Below, piece after piece: positions 8,092 through 17,330 of a stretch of 64,000 nt of DNA (positions are counted from its first letter, which is position 1; every line of letters begins with the position of its first letter). The position numbers and the translations under genes were made by a program. Below the pieces are notes generated by a model, which did not search any database, was not told where the DNA came from, and was given only the letters and a program-made list of their open reading frames with translations. The stretch comes from an uncultured Lachnospiraceae bacterium. GTDB lineage: Bacteria > Bacillota > Clostridia > Lachnospirales > Lachnospiraceae. The stretch is taken from positions 25,784 to 89,783 of the forward strand of contig CAJUIS010000008.1 of NCBI GenBank assembly GCA_910586645.1, written 5' to 3'.

Positions 8092-9172
8092 GCAAATGCT
8101 GGAAGAAGAATCAATTAAAACAATAAGAAATGGAGAGGTAGTCGAAGGTAAAGTTATCGATGTGAAACCGGATGAAATCGTCTTGAATATTGGATACAAG
8201 TCCGACGGCATTATTACACGCGGCGAATATACAAACGAGCCGAATGCAGATTTGACGGCTGCCGTATCTGTGGGAGACACCATGGAGGCGAAAGTGGTAA
8301 AGGTAAACGACGGAGAAGGACAGGTTCTTCTTTCCCACAGACGTCTGGTTGCTGAAAAGGGCAATAAAAAGCTGGAAGAGGCTTTTGAGAATCATACCGT
8401 TTTAACGGCAAAAGTTGTACAGGTGCTTGGCGGCGGCTTAAGCGTCTCTGTGGATGAGACGAGGGTGTTTATCCCTGCAAGCCTGGTATCGGATACATAC
8501 GAAAAAGATTTAAACAAATACAAAGATCAGGAAATCGAATTTGTAATTACGGAATTTAATCCGCGCCGCAGAAGGATTATCGGCGACAGGAAACAGCTTC
8601 TTTTGGCGCGTAAGGAAGAGCTTCAGAAAGAACTGTTTGCCCGTATCAGCGTTGGCGACGTAGTGGAAGGAACGGTGAAAAACATTACCGATTTCGGCGC
8701 GTTTATCGATCTGGGAGGAGCGGACGGCCTGCTTCATATTTCAGAGATGTCATGGGGAAGGGTAGAAAGCCCGAAAAAAGCCTTTAAAGTAGGAGAAAAT
8801 GTAAAAGTATTCATCAAAGACATCAACGGAGCCAAGATTGCGCTGAGCATGAAATTCCCGGAGGATAATCCCTGGAATGACGCGGCGAATAAGTTTGCGC
8901 CGGGAACCGTTATCAGCGGAACGGTAGCCCGTATGACGGATTTCGGAGCTTTTGTGGAGCTTGCTCCGGGCGTGGACGCTCTGCTGCACGTTTCTCAGAT
9001 TGCAAGAGAGCATATTGAGAAGCCGTCCGACGTATTGTCGATTGGACAGGAAATTGAAGCGCAGATTGTTGATTTTAATGAAGAAGAAAAGAAAATCAGC
9101 TTAAGCGTAAAAGCTCTTTTAAATGCAGAGGAAGCGGCGGACGCGGCAGAATCTGAAGAAGAAGCGGAATAA
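8072..9172 (+). CDS. rpsA: S1 RNA-binding domain protein (ribosomal protein S1 homologue)
   Basis: A 366-residue acidic protein with four S1/OB-fold repeats. The third and fourth are clearest (GTVKNITDFGAFIDLGG and GTVARMTDFGAFVELAPG). This matches the short S1 of Clostridia rather than the six-repeat enterobacterial form. It is expected to bind mRNA and assist translation initiation. GAGGAGG, 9 bp before the ATG at 8072, decides that start over an in-frame TTG at 8054. It overlaps ispH in a different frame. The acidic C-terminus is rich in Glu and Ala. Confidence 0.9.
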   Translation: MSEVSFEQMLEEESIKTIRNGEVVEGKVIDVKPDEIVLNIGYKSDGIITRGEYTNEPNADLTAAVSVGDTMEAKVVKVNDGEGQVLLSHRRLVAEKGNKKLEEAFENHTVLTAKVVQVLGGGLSVSVDETRVFIPASLVSDTYEKDLNKYKDQEIEFVITEFNPRRRRIIGDRKQLLLARKEELQKELFARISVGDVVEGTVKNITDFGAFIDLGGADGLLHISEMSWGRVESPKKAFKVGENVKVFIKDINGAKIALSMKFPEDNPWNDAANKFAPGTVISGTVARMTDFGAFVELAPGVDALLHVSQIAREHIEKPSDVLSIGQEIEAQIVDFNEEEKKISLSVKALLNAEEAADAAESEEEAE

Positions 9173-9207
9173 CAGGAACCGGATACCCTATCAAAGGCAG
9201 CGGATAT

Positions 9208-9984
9208 ATGATTGGTGATTATGGAAAGTTTAAAAAGAGCATTTACGATCTGACACAGATCGATTTGAGCGCTTATAAAGAGAGTCAAATGCGCAGAAGG
9301 ATAGATTCTTTGATTACCAAGAATAATGCGCTGTCTTATGATGCGTATGTGGATTTGATAAAAAAAGACAGGAAAAAGTTTGAGCAGTTTGTAAATTACC
9401 TGACGATTAATGTATCTGAGTTTTACCGGGACGCAGGACAGTGGAAGGTGATGCAGGAGAAAGCGGTTCCGGAGCTGATACAGAGGTTTGGGAAGAATCT
9501 GAGAATCTGGAGCGCCGCATGTTCTACCGGGGACGAACCGTATTCAATTGTTATGGAACTTTCCCGTTACCTGCCCATGTATCAGATCCGGGTTCTGGCG
9601 ACAGATATTGACAAACAGGTGCTTGACGCTGCCCGTATGGGGATTTACAGTGAGAAGAGCATACACAATGTTCCGCCGGAGTTTAAACGGAAGTATTTTA
9701 AGCAGGTTGGAAGCTCCTATCAGATTTCAAATGAAATTAAGTCGCATGTGGAGTTTCGCGAGCACAATCTTCTGAAAGATGCATATCCATCCAATTGTCA
9801 TATGATTGTATGCCGGAATGTGATGATATATTTTACCGAAGAGGCGAAAATCGATCTGTATAAGAAATTTAATCAGTCGCTTGTAAAAGACGGACTTCTT
9901 TTTATTGGCAGTGCAGAGCAGATTTTGGATTACAGAAGTTTGAATTATAACAGAAAGAATGCCTGTTTTTTTTCAAAATTATAA
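9208..9984 (+). CDS. cheR: CheR-type protein-glutamate O-methyltransferase
   Basis: A 258-residue SAM-dependent enzyme that methylates glutamates of chemoreceptors. The N-terminal helical CheR domain (YKESQMRRRI, NVSEFYRD) precedes the SAM-binding motif SAACSTGDEPYS at about residues 101-113, and CRNVMIYF is near the C-terminus. No other chemotaxis gene is in the window, so its partner receptors must be elsewhere. The gene follows the S1 gene by 35 bp and is closed by a strong terminator. Confidence 0.93.
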   Translation: MIGDYGKFKKSIYDLTQIDLSAYKESQMRRRIDSLITKNNALSYDAYVDLIKKDRKKFEQFVNYLTINVSEFYRDAGQWKVMQEKAVPELIQRFGKNLRIWSAACSTGDEPYSIVMELSRYLPMYQIRVLATDIDKQVLDAARMGIYSEKSIHNVPPEFKRKYFKQVGSSYQISNEIKSHVEFREHNLLKDAYPSNCHMIVCRNVMIYFTEEAKIDLYKKFNQSLVKDGLLFIGSAEQILDYRSLNYNRKNACFFSKL

Positions 9985-9992
9985 GAAAAACG

Positions 9993-10034
9993 AACAGAGC
10001 CATCCCAAAGTATTTGGGCTGGCTCTGTTTTTTT
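9993..10034 (+). terminator. Rho-independent terminator after cheR
   Basis: ACAGAGCCATCCCAAA pairs with TTTGGGCTGGCTCTGT around a 3-nt loop with one internal mismatch, followed by a run of seven T. It separates the plus-strand cmk-ispH-S1-cheR group from the convergent transporter operon. Confidence 0.92.
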
Positions 10035-10053
10035 GAAAAGCGCTTTTGTGTTC

Positions 10054-12003
10054 CTACATTCTTACAATCTTGTAGTAGGTTTTTGCCGTCAGAAAATAGA
10101 TGGCCATATACATGGCTGCAAACGCCAGAAAACAGATTCCCGTGCAGGTAATATAGAGAAGGGTATTTGTCAGGCTGAATAAGGCAAGCATTCTGCGAAT
10201 CAGAGGAAACGCTGCCGTTACATGAATCCCGGCAACAATCAGAGGCAGGAAAAAAACGGTCAGAACCTGGGAGTGGATGGAGTGTCTGACTTCGCTGCGG
10301 CTCATACCGACTTTCTGCATGATTTCATATCTTTCTTTATCGTCGAACCCTTCCGAAATCTGTTTGTAGTATATAATTAAAACAGTGGCTACAGTAAACA
10401 GGATTCCAAGGAAAATGCCGATGAAAAACAATCCTCCATAAAGTGCGATAAAATTTGTCCGCGCCGCCTGTCTGGATTCTATCGACCAGTTTTTCTGGGA
10501 AAACTGGCTTCGCATGACGTCGCGCAGCCGCCGCGCTTCTTCTTCGCTTGTGTTTGCGTCAAATCCGTAATAATATGTGACGGATTTGGATTCTGTCTGA
10601 AATAATGCAGTGTCATCCGGGACGACAAGATACAGGCTGTCAAAAATGTTGGAATCCAGCTCTCCATTTCCCATAAATTCATCCAGATGTTCTTTTATCC
10701 TGTACGTTTGGTCAGACAGGCGCAGTTTTGAACCGGAAAAACCGGAACGGCTGGCATAGAGCAGAGCTTCTCCGCGGTTTAACGTCTGGCTGGTTCCCAT
10801 GCAGCGGTTGTAATCAGAAAGCGGAACGAGGGCCAGGTTTACAATTGAGCGGGCCGATGTGTCGGAGTTAAAATCGGAAACGTTAAAATCAATTCCATTT
10901 TGGACGGCAGTCATTGGAAGATAGGAGTATTCCGTTTCTTTTGTTATGTTCAGATTCCATTCTTTCTGCAGTCTGCGCACCTCGTCAAACGATTTTTGAA
11001 CACTGTCATTTTCCTGTTTTCCGGAATAGGAATAAATGGAAAATTCATTTGGATACCGGGTCATAATCATATCTTCCATACCAATCATAAGAGAACTGGT
11101 CGAAGATACCATGACCAGAACCATCGTGGATAAAATGCAGATATTGGAAAGTCCGGCGGCGTTTTGCCTCATCCGGTAAATCAACCCGGAAATGCTGGTA
11201 AAATGATTTGTTTTGTAGTAATAGCGCTTGTTTTTGCGCAGTATTTTTAAAAGCGCGATGCTTCCGGCGGTAAAAAGCAGGTAGGTTCCCAGGATGACAA
11301 GAAACACGGCGGCAAAGAACATCGGAATGGAAGAAATCGGGTCTTCTGTCGTTATAGAAATGTAATATCCGGCTCCTGTGCAGAAAAAACCTGAAACGGC
11401 CAGAATCCATTTTGTTTTTGGTTCTTTTTCTCCGGCTTTTCCTTCCTGCAGCAAATCAATCGGGCTTGCTGTTTTGAGCTGGAAAACAGAGCGGATCAAA
11501 ATCAAAAAGAAAATGATGAAAAAAAGCGCAATGGTAATCAAAACGGCCCGACCGGAAAGAAAAAAGCCAAGGGACGCGTTTGCATCCAGAATCTTTGTAA
11601 GGAAGAGAAACATTGCTTTATCCAGAGCCATTCCGAATATAATTCCAAAAAACAGGCTGATGCAGGCGACATAAACCGTTTCCCATGTAAACGTCCGCGT
11701 CAGATGCCTTTTTTCCATGCCAAGGATGTGGAAGACGGCAAATTCTTTTTTTCGCCGCTTAATTAAAAAGCTGTGTGTATAAAATAAAAAGATCAGGGAG
11801 AAAACCGCAATCACGACGTTTCCAAACGTCATAATGACAGTCAGGATATTGGATATTTCGGCCAGTTCCGGGTTCTGCGACAGGGACATGACAATATAAA
11901 ACATGGAGACAGTCAGAATACAGGTCAGAAGGTAAGGAAGATAGGTCATTTTGTTTTTTCTGATGTTATCTGCCGCAAGTCTGGAAAAAAAGAAACTATT
12001 CAT
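10054..12003 (-). CDS. Bce-type ABC transporter permease (FtsX family)
   Basis: A 649-residue membrane protein with a BceB/VraG-like layout: an N-terminal transmembrane helix, FtsX-type helix bundles, a large extracytoplasmic domain at about residues 290-510 and a C-terminal helix bundle. Family members detect and remove peptide antibiotics such as bacitracin from lipid targets and signal to the partner kinase. The start MNSFFFSRLAADNIRKNK is chosen because AGGAGGTG lies just upstream at 12009-12016. It overlaps the ATPase gene by 8 bp. The peptide substrate cannot be read from the sequence. Confidence 0.9.
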   Translation of the reverse strand: MNSFFFSRLAADNIRKNKMTYLPYLLTCILTVSMFYIVMSLSQNPELAEISNILTVIMTFGNVVIAVFSLIFLFYTHSFLIKRRKKEFAVFHILGMEKRHLTRTFTWETVYVACISLFFGIIFGMALDKAMFLFLTKILDANASLGFFLSGRAVLITIALFFIIFFLILIRSVFQLKTASPIDLLQEGKAGEKEPKTKWILAVSGFFCTGAGYYISITTEDPISSIPMFFAAVFLVILGTYLLFTAGSIALLKILRKNKRYYYKTNHFTSISGLIYRMRQNAAGLSNICILSTMVLVMVSSTSSLMIGMEDMIMTRYPNEFSIYSYSGKQENDSVQKSFDEVRRLQKEWNLNITKETEYSYLPMTAVQNGIDFNVSDFNSDTSARSIVNLALVPLSDYNRCMGTSQTLNRGEALLYASRSGFSGSKLRLSDQTYRIKEHLDEFMGNGELDSNIFDSLYLVVPDDTALFQTESKSVTYYYGFDANTSEEEARRLRDVMRSQFSQKNWSIESRQAARTNFIALYGGLFFIGIFLGILFTVATVLIIYYKQISEGFDDKERYEIMQKVGMSRSEVRHSIHSQVLTVFFLPLIVAGIHVTAAFPLIRRMLALFSLTNTLLYITCTGICFLAFAAMYMAIYFLTAKTYYKIVRM

Positions 12004-12763
12004 GGCTCTCACCTCCTGATTCAAGCAGTGTAAGTGTGTCTGAGATTTTCTGGTACATCTGTTCCCGGGTATGGGCGCCCCGGTAAATCTGATGAAACAA
12101 CGAGCCGTCTCTGATAAAAAGGATGCGGCTTGCATGGCTTGCGGCTTTTACAGAGTGCGTGACCATAACAATTGTCTGTCCGTCTTTGTTGATGTCTGAA
12201 AAAATTTTCAGCAGGTCGTCGGCGGAACGGGAGTCTAAAGCCCCTGTCGGCTCGTCCGCAAGGATAAGCTTTGGGTTTGTTACAAGCGCCCGGGCTATGG
12301 CGGCGCGCTGTTTTTGCCCGCCGGAAACTTCATAAGGGTATTTTTCCAGCAGTTTTGAAATGCCAAGTTTATCGGCGATCGGAAGAAGCCGCTGCCTCAT
12401 TTCCCGGTAGCTTTTTTTCGAAAGCACCAGGGGCAGAAAAATATTGTCCTGCAGGGTAAATGTATCCAGCAGATTAAAGTCCTGAAAAACAAATCCAAGG
12501 TTATCCCTGCGAAAAGCGGAGATTTCTTTTTCTTTGATCAGAGAAAGGCTTTTGCCTTCTAACAGAACTTCGCCTTCGGTAGGCGTATCAAGAGCCGCCA
12601 GAATATTCAGAAGGGTCGTTTTGCCGGAACCGGATTCGCCCATAATCGCTACATACTCGCCTTCCTCCACGGAAAAAGAAATATGCGTAAGCGCGTGCAC
12701 CTGATTTCCGCCAAAACGCGTCGTATAAATTTTTTGAAGGTTTTTTGCTTCCAGTATTGTCAT
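11996..12763 (-). CDS. Bce-type ABC transporter ATP-binding protein
   Basis: A 255-residue ATPase that pairs with the permease at 10054. It has Walker A GESGSGKTT (residues 42-50), Q-loop VFQDFNLLD, signature VSGGQKQRAAIARA and Walker B LILADEPTG. The start MTILEAKNLQ is preceded by AAAGGAGGTC (12771-12780); a longer open frame runs upstream to 13105 but lies over the kinase gene and has no ribosome site. A candidate inducible promoter and operator sits just upstream. Confidence 0.93.
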   Translation of the reverse strand: MTILEAKNLQKIYTTRFGGNQVHALTHISFSVEEGEYVAIMGESGSGKTTLLNILAALDTPTEGEVLLEGKSLSLIKEKEISAFRRDNLGFVFQDFNLLDTFTLQDNIFLPLVLSKKSYREMRQRLLPIADKLGISKLLEKYPYEVSGGQKQRAAIARALVTNPKLILADEPTGALDSRSADDLLKIFSDINKDGQTIVMVTHSVKAASHASRILFIRDGSLFHQIYRGAHTREQMYQKISDTLTLLESGGESHE

Positions 12764-12789
12764 ATGAGATGACCTCCTTTTGTTTGATG

Positions 12790-12863
12790 ATATCAGGATA
12801 ACAGAGGAATGCGCTGCAAAAAATCGAATCCGGTGACATTTTGCCTGTTTCATGTGACATTTT
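12790..12863 (-). promoter_or_regulatory. Candidate response-regulator operator and promoter for the ABC transporter
   Basis: On the minus strand, AAAATGTCAC occurs twice as a direct repeat (12854-12863 and 12833-12842) with a 21-bp period, two helical turns. Downstream are a possible TTGCAG (12814-12819) and TGATAT (12790-12795) with an 18-bp spacer. OmpR-type regulators often bind such direct repeats, so the adjacent response regulator is the natural candidate. This is inferred from layout only. Confidence 0.6.
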
Positions 12864-12878
12864 TGTAAGAAGCGGATG

Positions 12879-13886
12879 TTATTCTGTTTCCAGATGATGT
12901 TTCTCCAATGCAAGGGAAACGGAAGTCCCTGCGCCGGGAGAAGACGTGATGCTGATTTTATGGGAAAGACGGTCTGACGCCATCCGGCAGAGGTAGAGGC
13001 CGAGTCCCGTAGACTTTTTATAGAGCCTTCCATTATATCCGGTATAGCCTTTGTCGAAAATCCGCGGAAGGTCTTCCGGCGCAATTCCGATTCCGGTGTC
13101 TGCAATCGTTAAAATTTTTTCTTCGGAGACAGAAATGGAGATGGATCCTGTCTGCGTATATTTCAGACTGTTTGACAAAATCTGTTCTATGATAAACAAA
13201 AGCCATTTTTCATCCGTCAGTACGCGGACGGAGGCTGGAGAATAATGCAGGCGGATTTTTTTTGCGATAAACTGCGGGGCAAATTTGTGGATGGCCTGTT
13301 TTATAATCAGATCCAGATCGTATTCTTTGAACACATAGTCGGAAGATTCACTGCCAAGGCGCAGATACTGCAGAGCCATTTCCGCATACTGTTCAATTCG
13401 GAATAATTCTAAGAGCAGTTCTCTGTGTTCTTTTGTATCGTCGTTTTCTAATATCATTTTCATAGCGGAAATCGGCGTTTTAATCTGATGCACCCAGGTC
13501 GTATAATAGTCAAAAGCCTCCTGCCGCTCGTTTTTAAGAGCGCTGACGGCGTCATCCGTCTGCTGTTTGAACCGTATTAAAATCTGCTGCATATCGTATT
13601 CGTACAGCGTATGCGGACAGGGCGGCCTGTCAGGAAAAAGAGGGAGATTTCTCTGGATTTCCAGATATTTTTTATGATTTTTCCGGAGAAAAAGGAAGCG
13701 GACGGGAAAAATTACCGCAGTAAGGAGGCAGCAAAGGAAAAAAGCGTAGAGAACGGCTTCCGTTTCCAGGTTATACAGAGAAAAAATCAGGGAAAAGACG
13801 CCGATAAAAACGAAAAATAAAGATATGGACGGCGCATACTGCAGGAAGCAGGGCATAAAAATTTTGAACCATGGTTCTTTTTTCAT
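12879..13886 (-). CDS. Intramembrane-sensing histidine kinase (BceS-like)
   Basis: A 335-residue kinase with two N-terminal membrane helices (about 20-40 and 45-67) and almost no outer domain, the usual design of kinases that sense through a Bce transporter. The phosphoacceptor is H133 in VHQIKTPISAM. The ATPase domain has an N-box (IEQILSNSLKYT), a G1 box (IADTGIGIAPEDL) and a G2 box (STGLGLYLC). It stands between the response regulator and the transporter genes, so the four genes form one functional module. Confidence 0.92.
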   Translation of the reverse strand: MKKEPWFKIFMPCFLQYAPSISLFFVFIGVFSLIFSLYNLETEAVLYAFFLCCLLTAVIFPVRFLFLRKNHKKYLEIQRNLPLFPDRPPCPHTLYEYDMQQILIRFKQQTDDAVSALKNERQEAFDYYTTWVHQIKTPISAMKMILENDDTKEHRELLLELFRIEQYAEMALQYLRLGSESSDYVFKEYDLDLIIKQAIHKFAPQFIAKKIRLHYSPASVRVLTDEKWLLFIIEQILSNSLKYTQTGSISISVSEEKILTIADTGIGIAPEDLPRIFDKGYTGYNGRLYKKSTGLGLYLCRMASDRLSHKISITSSPGAGTSVSLALEKHHLETE

Positions 13887-13907
13887 GGCGTATTGTTTCC
13901 TTTCCGT

Positions 13908-14579
13908 TTATTTTATAATATATCCGATTCCGATTTTCGTTGTAATGTAGTCCTTTAATCCGGCGGCCTCCAGTTTTTTTCGCAGCCGGTTTACGTTGAC
14001 TGTGAGCGTGTTTTCTTCCACATAGGCGTCCATCTGCCAGAGTTTTGTCATCAGGGCGTCGCGGCTGACAGGTTTTCCCTTGTTTTCCAAAAGCGTTTTT
14101 AAAATGCGGAATTCATTTTTGGTCAGATCGATATGGTTTTCCTGAAATGTGAGCACAGTGTCGTTTAAGTTCAGGACGGCGCCTTTGTGTTCCAGAATGG
14201 GGATTTTGTTTCCCATGTCATAGGCGCGGCGCAAAAGAGCCTGGATCTTGGACGTCATTACGTCAAGGTCAATCGGCTTTGGGATAAAGTCGTCGCCTCC
14301 CATATTCATAGCCATAATAATATTCATGTTCTCGGAAGCGGAAGAGAGAAATACAACTGGAACATTGGAAATTTTGCGTATTTCACCGCACCAGTGATAG
14401 CCGTTGAAAAATGGAAGCATAATGTCAAGCAGAACCATATGGGGATCGTATGCGGTAAAGGATTTGATGACATTTTGGAAATCCGTCACGCAGCGCACTT
14501 CATTTCCCCATGATTCGATTTGCTTTTTCATAGCGCACGCTAAAGAAGCGTCGTCTTCTACGATTAGTATTTTATACAT
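13908..14579 (-). CDS. OmpR-family response regulator (BceR-like)
   Basis: A 223-residue regulator. The receiver domain has acidic residues D9-D10, phosphoacceptor D52 (LLDIMLP) and a conserved K in the PKPIDL loop. The C-terminal winged helix contains KNEFRILKTLLENKG and NTLTVNVNRLRKKL. Together with the kinase at 12879 it should drive the transporter genes through the direct repeats at 12833-12863. It is the first gene of the minus-strand group and has its own promoter. Confidence 0.94.
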   Translation of the reverse strand: MYKILIVEDDASLACAMKKQIESWGNEVRCVTDFQNVIKSFTAYDPHMVLLDIMLPFFNGYHWCGEIRKISNVPVVFLSSASENMNIIMAMNMGGDDFIPKPIDLDVMTSKIQALLRRAYDMGNKIPILEHKGAVLNLNDTVLTFQENHIDLTKNEFRILKTLLENKGKPVSRDALMTKLWQMDAYVEENTLTVNVNRLRKKLEAAGLKDYITTKIGIGYIIK

Positions 14580-14610
14580 AGTTCCTCCGTTGGATGGGAT
14601 ATTTTATTTT

Positions 14611-14639
14611 ATTATACTGATTTTCAGAAGGAAAGACAA
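14611..14639 (-). promoter_or_regulatory. Promoter for the Bce-type two-component genes
   Basis: Reading the minus strand, TTGTCT (14634-14639) and a perfect TATAAT (14611-14616) are spaced by 17 bp, 32 bp before the response regulator start. Confidence 0.7.
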
Positions 14640-14682
14640 ATTGTTGTTCTTATATATTTTTCTCAAAGTTTTCTCAGATGTT

Positions 14683-15780
14683 TCACAACTTACATAAAAC
14701 TTTAAGAAGCCCCGACGCATACGAATCCAAAGCAGATGCATCGGACAAAAACGCTTCTGTCAGTTCAAAGTAGGAAACGCCTGATTTTTTCCCAGGATAA
14801 AAACAGGGGGTGACGGCAGGCGTATGCTGCGGCAGAAAACAGCCGGATTTTCTGGTATAGCAGGTGGATGCAGTGGCTTTTTTCCGGTGCGAAGCGTCGA
14901 CAAAGGACGCTATGCTTTTATGCACGGCCAGATCTTCTTCTGGAAGGTAATAGTAATCTTTATAATTTTCATAATAGAAGCGAAGCTCGCCGGAGAAAAC
15001 CTTTATCAGCAGACGGGCAAGGGAGCCTTCGCACAGCAGGCTGCATAAGCCGTTCCGGCAGAAAATCCGCTTGGGAAAAGGAAAGGGGACAGAAAGCGTA
15101 AGCAGAAGCTCCTGCGATTCGTCTTTGCCGTCATAGGAAACGCAGCGTTCTCTGGAAGCAGACAGCACGTGAGGCGGCGTATCGAAAAAATCTGCATAGG
15201 ACAATAGGGGCAGCAGTTTTGTCATGCCAAGAACGTCTTCGTAATTATGTAAAAGCAGCAGTTCTTCTGATTGTGGGTTCCGCTGTTTTTCATATGCGTA
15301 ATAAACAGGAATCAATTCGCCGCCTCCATATTTGTCTTCCCGCTCAACGCCAAGAAATTTCTCAACGGATTTTTGTTTTTTGTCCGGCAAATGGAATAGA
15401 TGGGCAAACTTTCCCGTAAGTTTATATAAGTCAAGCGGGGAAAAATCATCCAGGGAATGGGAAATGCCGTACAGTGCCGCTCTTGCTTTTAGAAACGGAA
15501 GATCAAACCCTGTGCCGTTAAATGTAATCAGCGTCCGGACAGATTTTAAATTTTCAAAAAATGCGGACAAAACCGCAGCTTCTTCTGTGCGTTTGTCTGC
15601 CAGAAATTGAGTGATTTCAATGGCGTTGTTCCCTCTTTCCGCCATGCCGATCAGGTAGACAAAAGAATTTTTCGGGGAGAACCCGGTTGTTTCAATATCA
15701 AAAAATGCGGCGGACTCTGAAAAATAGCGGTGCAGACAAAGGTCGTCCGGCAGAGGGACGGTTTTTCTCAGTTTTTTCAT
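14683..15780 (-). CDS. RNase H-like exonuclease domain protein (YprB family)
   Basis: A 365-residue protein. An RNase H-fold/DEDD-type domain starts at FFDIETTGF (D28, E30) and continues through LITFNGTGFDLPFLK and HNYEDVLGM, the acidic positions expected to bind metal. The family is the YprB-type ribonuclease H-like domain; its physiological substrate is not established. The C-terminal part (about 230-365) is not recognised. It is transcribed away from rnfC and shares a 195-bp intergenic region with it. Confidence 0.82.
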   Translation of the reverse strand: MKKLRKTVPLPDDLCLHRYFSESAAFFDIETTGFSPKNSFVYLIGMAERGNNAIEITQFLADKRTEEAAVLSAFFENLKSVRTLITFNGTGFDLPFLKARAALYGISHSLDDFSPLDLYKLTGKFAHLFHLPDKKQKSVEKFLGVEREDKYGGGELIPVYYAYEKQRNPQSEELLLLHNYEDVLGMTKLLPLLSYADFFDTPPHVLSASRERCVSYDGKDESQELLLTLSVPFPFPKRIFCRNGLCSLLCEGSLARLLIKVFSGELRFYYENYKDYYYLPEEDLAVHKSIASFVDASHRKKATASTCYTRKSGCFLPQHTPAVTPCFYPGKKSGVSYFELTEAFLSDASALDSYASGLLKVLCKL

Positions 15781-15881
15781 CGGATTTTTCTCCTTTTATT
15801 CGCCGTAATTTCTTTTGGAGGAAGAAAATAGCGCGGCAGATATTTTCCTGATTATAGCGCCAAAAAAAATACAAAAACAGT

Positions 15882-15910
15882 CTGTAAAAATCGACAGATT
15901 GTGCTATAAT
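15882..15910 (+). promoter_or_regulatory. Probable rnf operon promoter
   Basis: A perfect TATAAT lies at 15905-15910. The only -35 candidate at 17 bp (CTGTAA, 15882-15887) is poor. The start codon of rnfC is 65 bp downstream. The intergenic region 15781-15975 shows no other obvious element. Confidence 0.5.
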
Positions 15911-15975
15911 TTAAAATAGATTTTTTTTATTTTAATAAAAAATAAATGAATATTTAAGAAAGTGAGGCACGAAAA

Positions 15976-17295
15976 ATGGGTTTTATGACATTTAAAGGCG
16001 GCGTCCATCCTTACGATGGCAAGGACTTGTCCAAGGATAAGCCGATCCGCGAATTATTGCCCAAGGGCGAGCTGGTGTATCCGCTTTCACAGCATATCGG
16101 CGCTCCGGCAAGTCCTGTCGTTGCGGTTGGCGATACCGTTTTAAGAGGCCAGAAGATTGCGGAAGCGGGAGGTTTTGTATCCGCTCCGATTTATGCGTCC
16201 GTATCGGGAACGGTAAAGGCAATCGAGCCGCGCAGGGTAACTGTCGGAGATATGGTGAAGTCTATTGTCATCGAAAATGACGGCGAAATGAAAGAGGTGG
16301 AATACCAGAAAACGGAGGATACATCTTCTCTTTCGAATGAAGAAATCATCGGCAGGATCAAAGAAGCCGGCATTGTCGGCATGGGCGGGGCGGGATTTCC
16401 CACTCACGTCAAACTTTCTCCAAAAGAGCCGGATAAAATTGAATATATTATTGCGAACTGCGCGGAATGCGAGCCTTATTTAACGTCGGATTACCGCAGA
16501 ATGATTGAGCAGCCGGAAAAGCTTGTCGCGGGAATGAAAATTGTCCTGCAGATGTTTCCAAACGCAAAGGGCGTATTTGGCGTAGAAGACAACAAGCCGG
16601 ACTGTATTGCGAAGCTGAAAGAATTAACAGGCGGCGAGTCCCGTATGGAAGTGGCCGAGCTGAAAACGAAATACCCGCAGGGCGGCGAGCGGCAGTTGAT
16701 TTATGCGGTGACAAAACGCTCGATCAATTCCAAAATGCTTCCTGCGGACGCGGGATGCATCGTGGACAACGTAGAGACGCTTGTGGCTGTTTACAATGCC
16801 GTTGCGCTTGGACAGCCGCTGATGAACCGGATTTTTACCGTAACGGGCAACGCCATTGCGGAACCGCAGAATTTTTATATCTGCATTGGAACAAATTACC
16901 AGGAGCTTCTGGAAGCGGCGGGCGGATTTAAGACAGAATGCAAAAAGATGATTGCAGGGGGTCCTATGATGGGATTTGCCATGTTTGACATCAATGTTCC
17001 GACGACAAAGACGACGTCTTCGCTTTTGTGTTTTACAAAAGACGAAGTGGCGGAATATGAGAGTACCGCCTGCATCAACTGCGGACGCTGCGTGGAAGCC
17101 TGTCCGGAGCTTTTGATTCCGTCAAGGCTTGCCGATTATTCCGAACGGGGACAAAACGACGTATTTGAAAAGTGGCATGGCTTAGAGTGCGTGGAGTGCG
17201 GAAGCTGCAGCTACGTCTGCCCGGCGAAACGGCCTTTGGCGCAGTCGGTTAAGACCATGAAAAAGCAGGTTTTAGCGGCAAAGAGAAAGAAGTAG
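15976..17295 (+). CDS. rnfC: Rnf electron transport complex subunit C
   Basis: A 439-residue peripheral subunit, expected to carry FMN and the NADH site of the Rnf ferredoxin:NAD+ oxidoreductase. The N-terminal barrel-sandwich region precedes the glycine-rich GMGGAGFPTHVKL, an SLBB domain, and two ferredoxin-like clusters starting at C366 (CINCGRCVEACP) and C405 (CVECGSCSYVCP). It is the first gene of a complete rnfCDGEAB operon. ATG 15976 follows GTGAGG. Confidence 0.96.
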   Translation: MGFMTFKGGVHPYDGKDLSKDKPIRELLPKGELVYPLSQHIGAPASPVVAVGDTVLRGQKIAEAGGFVSAPIYASVSGTVKAIEPRRVTVGDMVKSIVIENDGEMKEVEYQKTEDTSSLSNEEIIGRIKEAGIVGMGGAGFPTHVKLSPKEPDKIEYIIANCAECEPYLTSDYRRMIEQPEKLVAGMKIVLQMFPNAKGVFGVEDNKPDCIAKLKELTGGESRMEVAELKTKYPQGGERQLIYAVTKRSINSKMLPADAGCIVDNVETLVAVYNAVALGQPLMNRIFTVTGNAIAEPQNFYICIGTNYQELLEAAGGFKTECKKMIAGGPMMGFAMFDINVPTTKTTSSLLCFTKDEVAEYESTACINCGRCVEACPELLIPSRLADYSERGQNDVFEKWHGLECVECGSCSYVCPAKRPLAQSVKTMKKQVLAAKRKK

Positions 17296-17330
17296 TACAT
17301 ATCTAGTACAATAGAAAGAGGTGGATTTTT

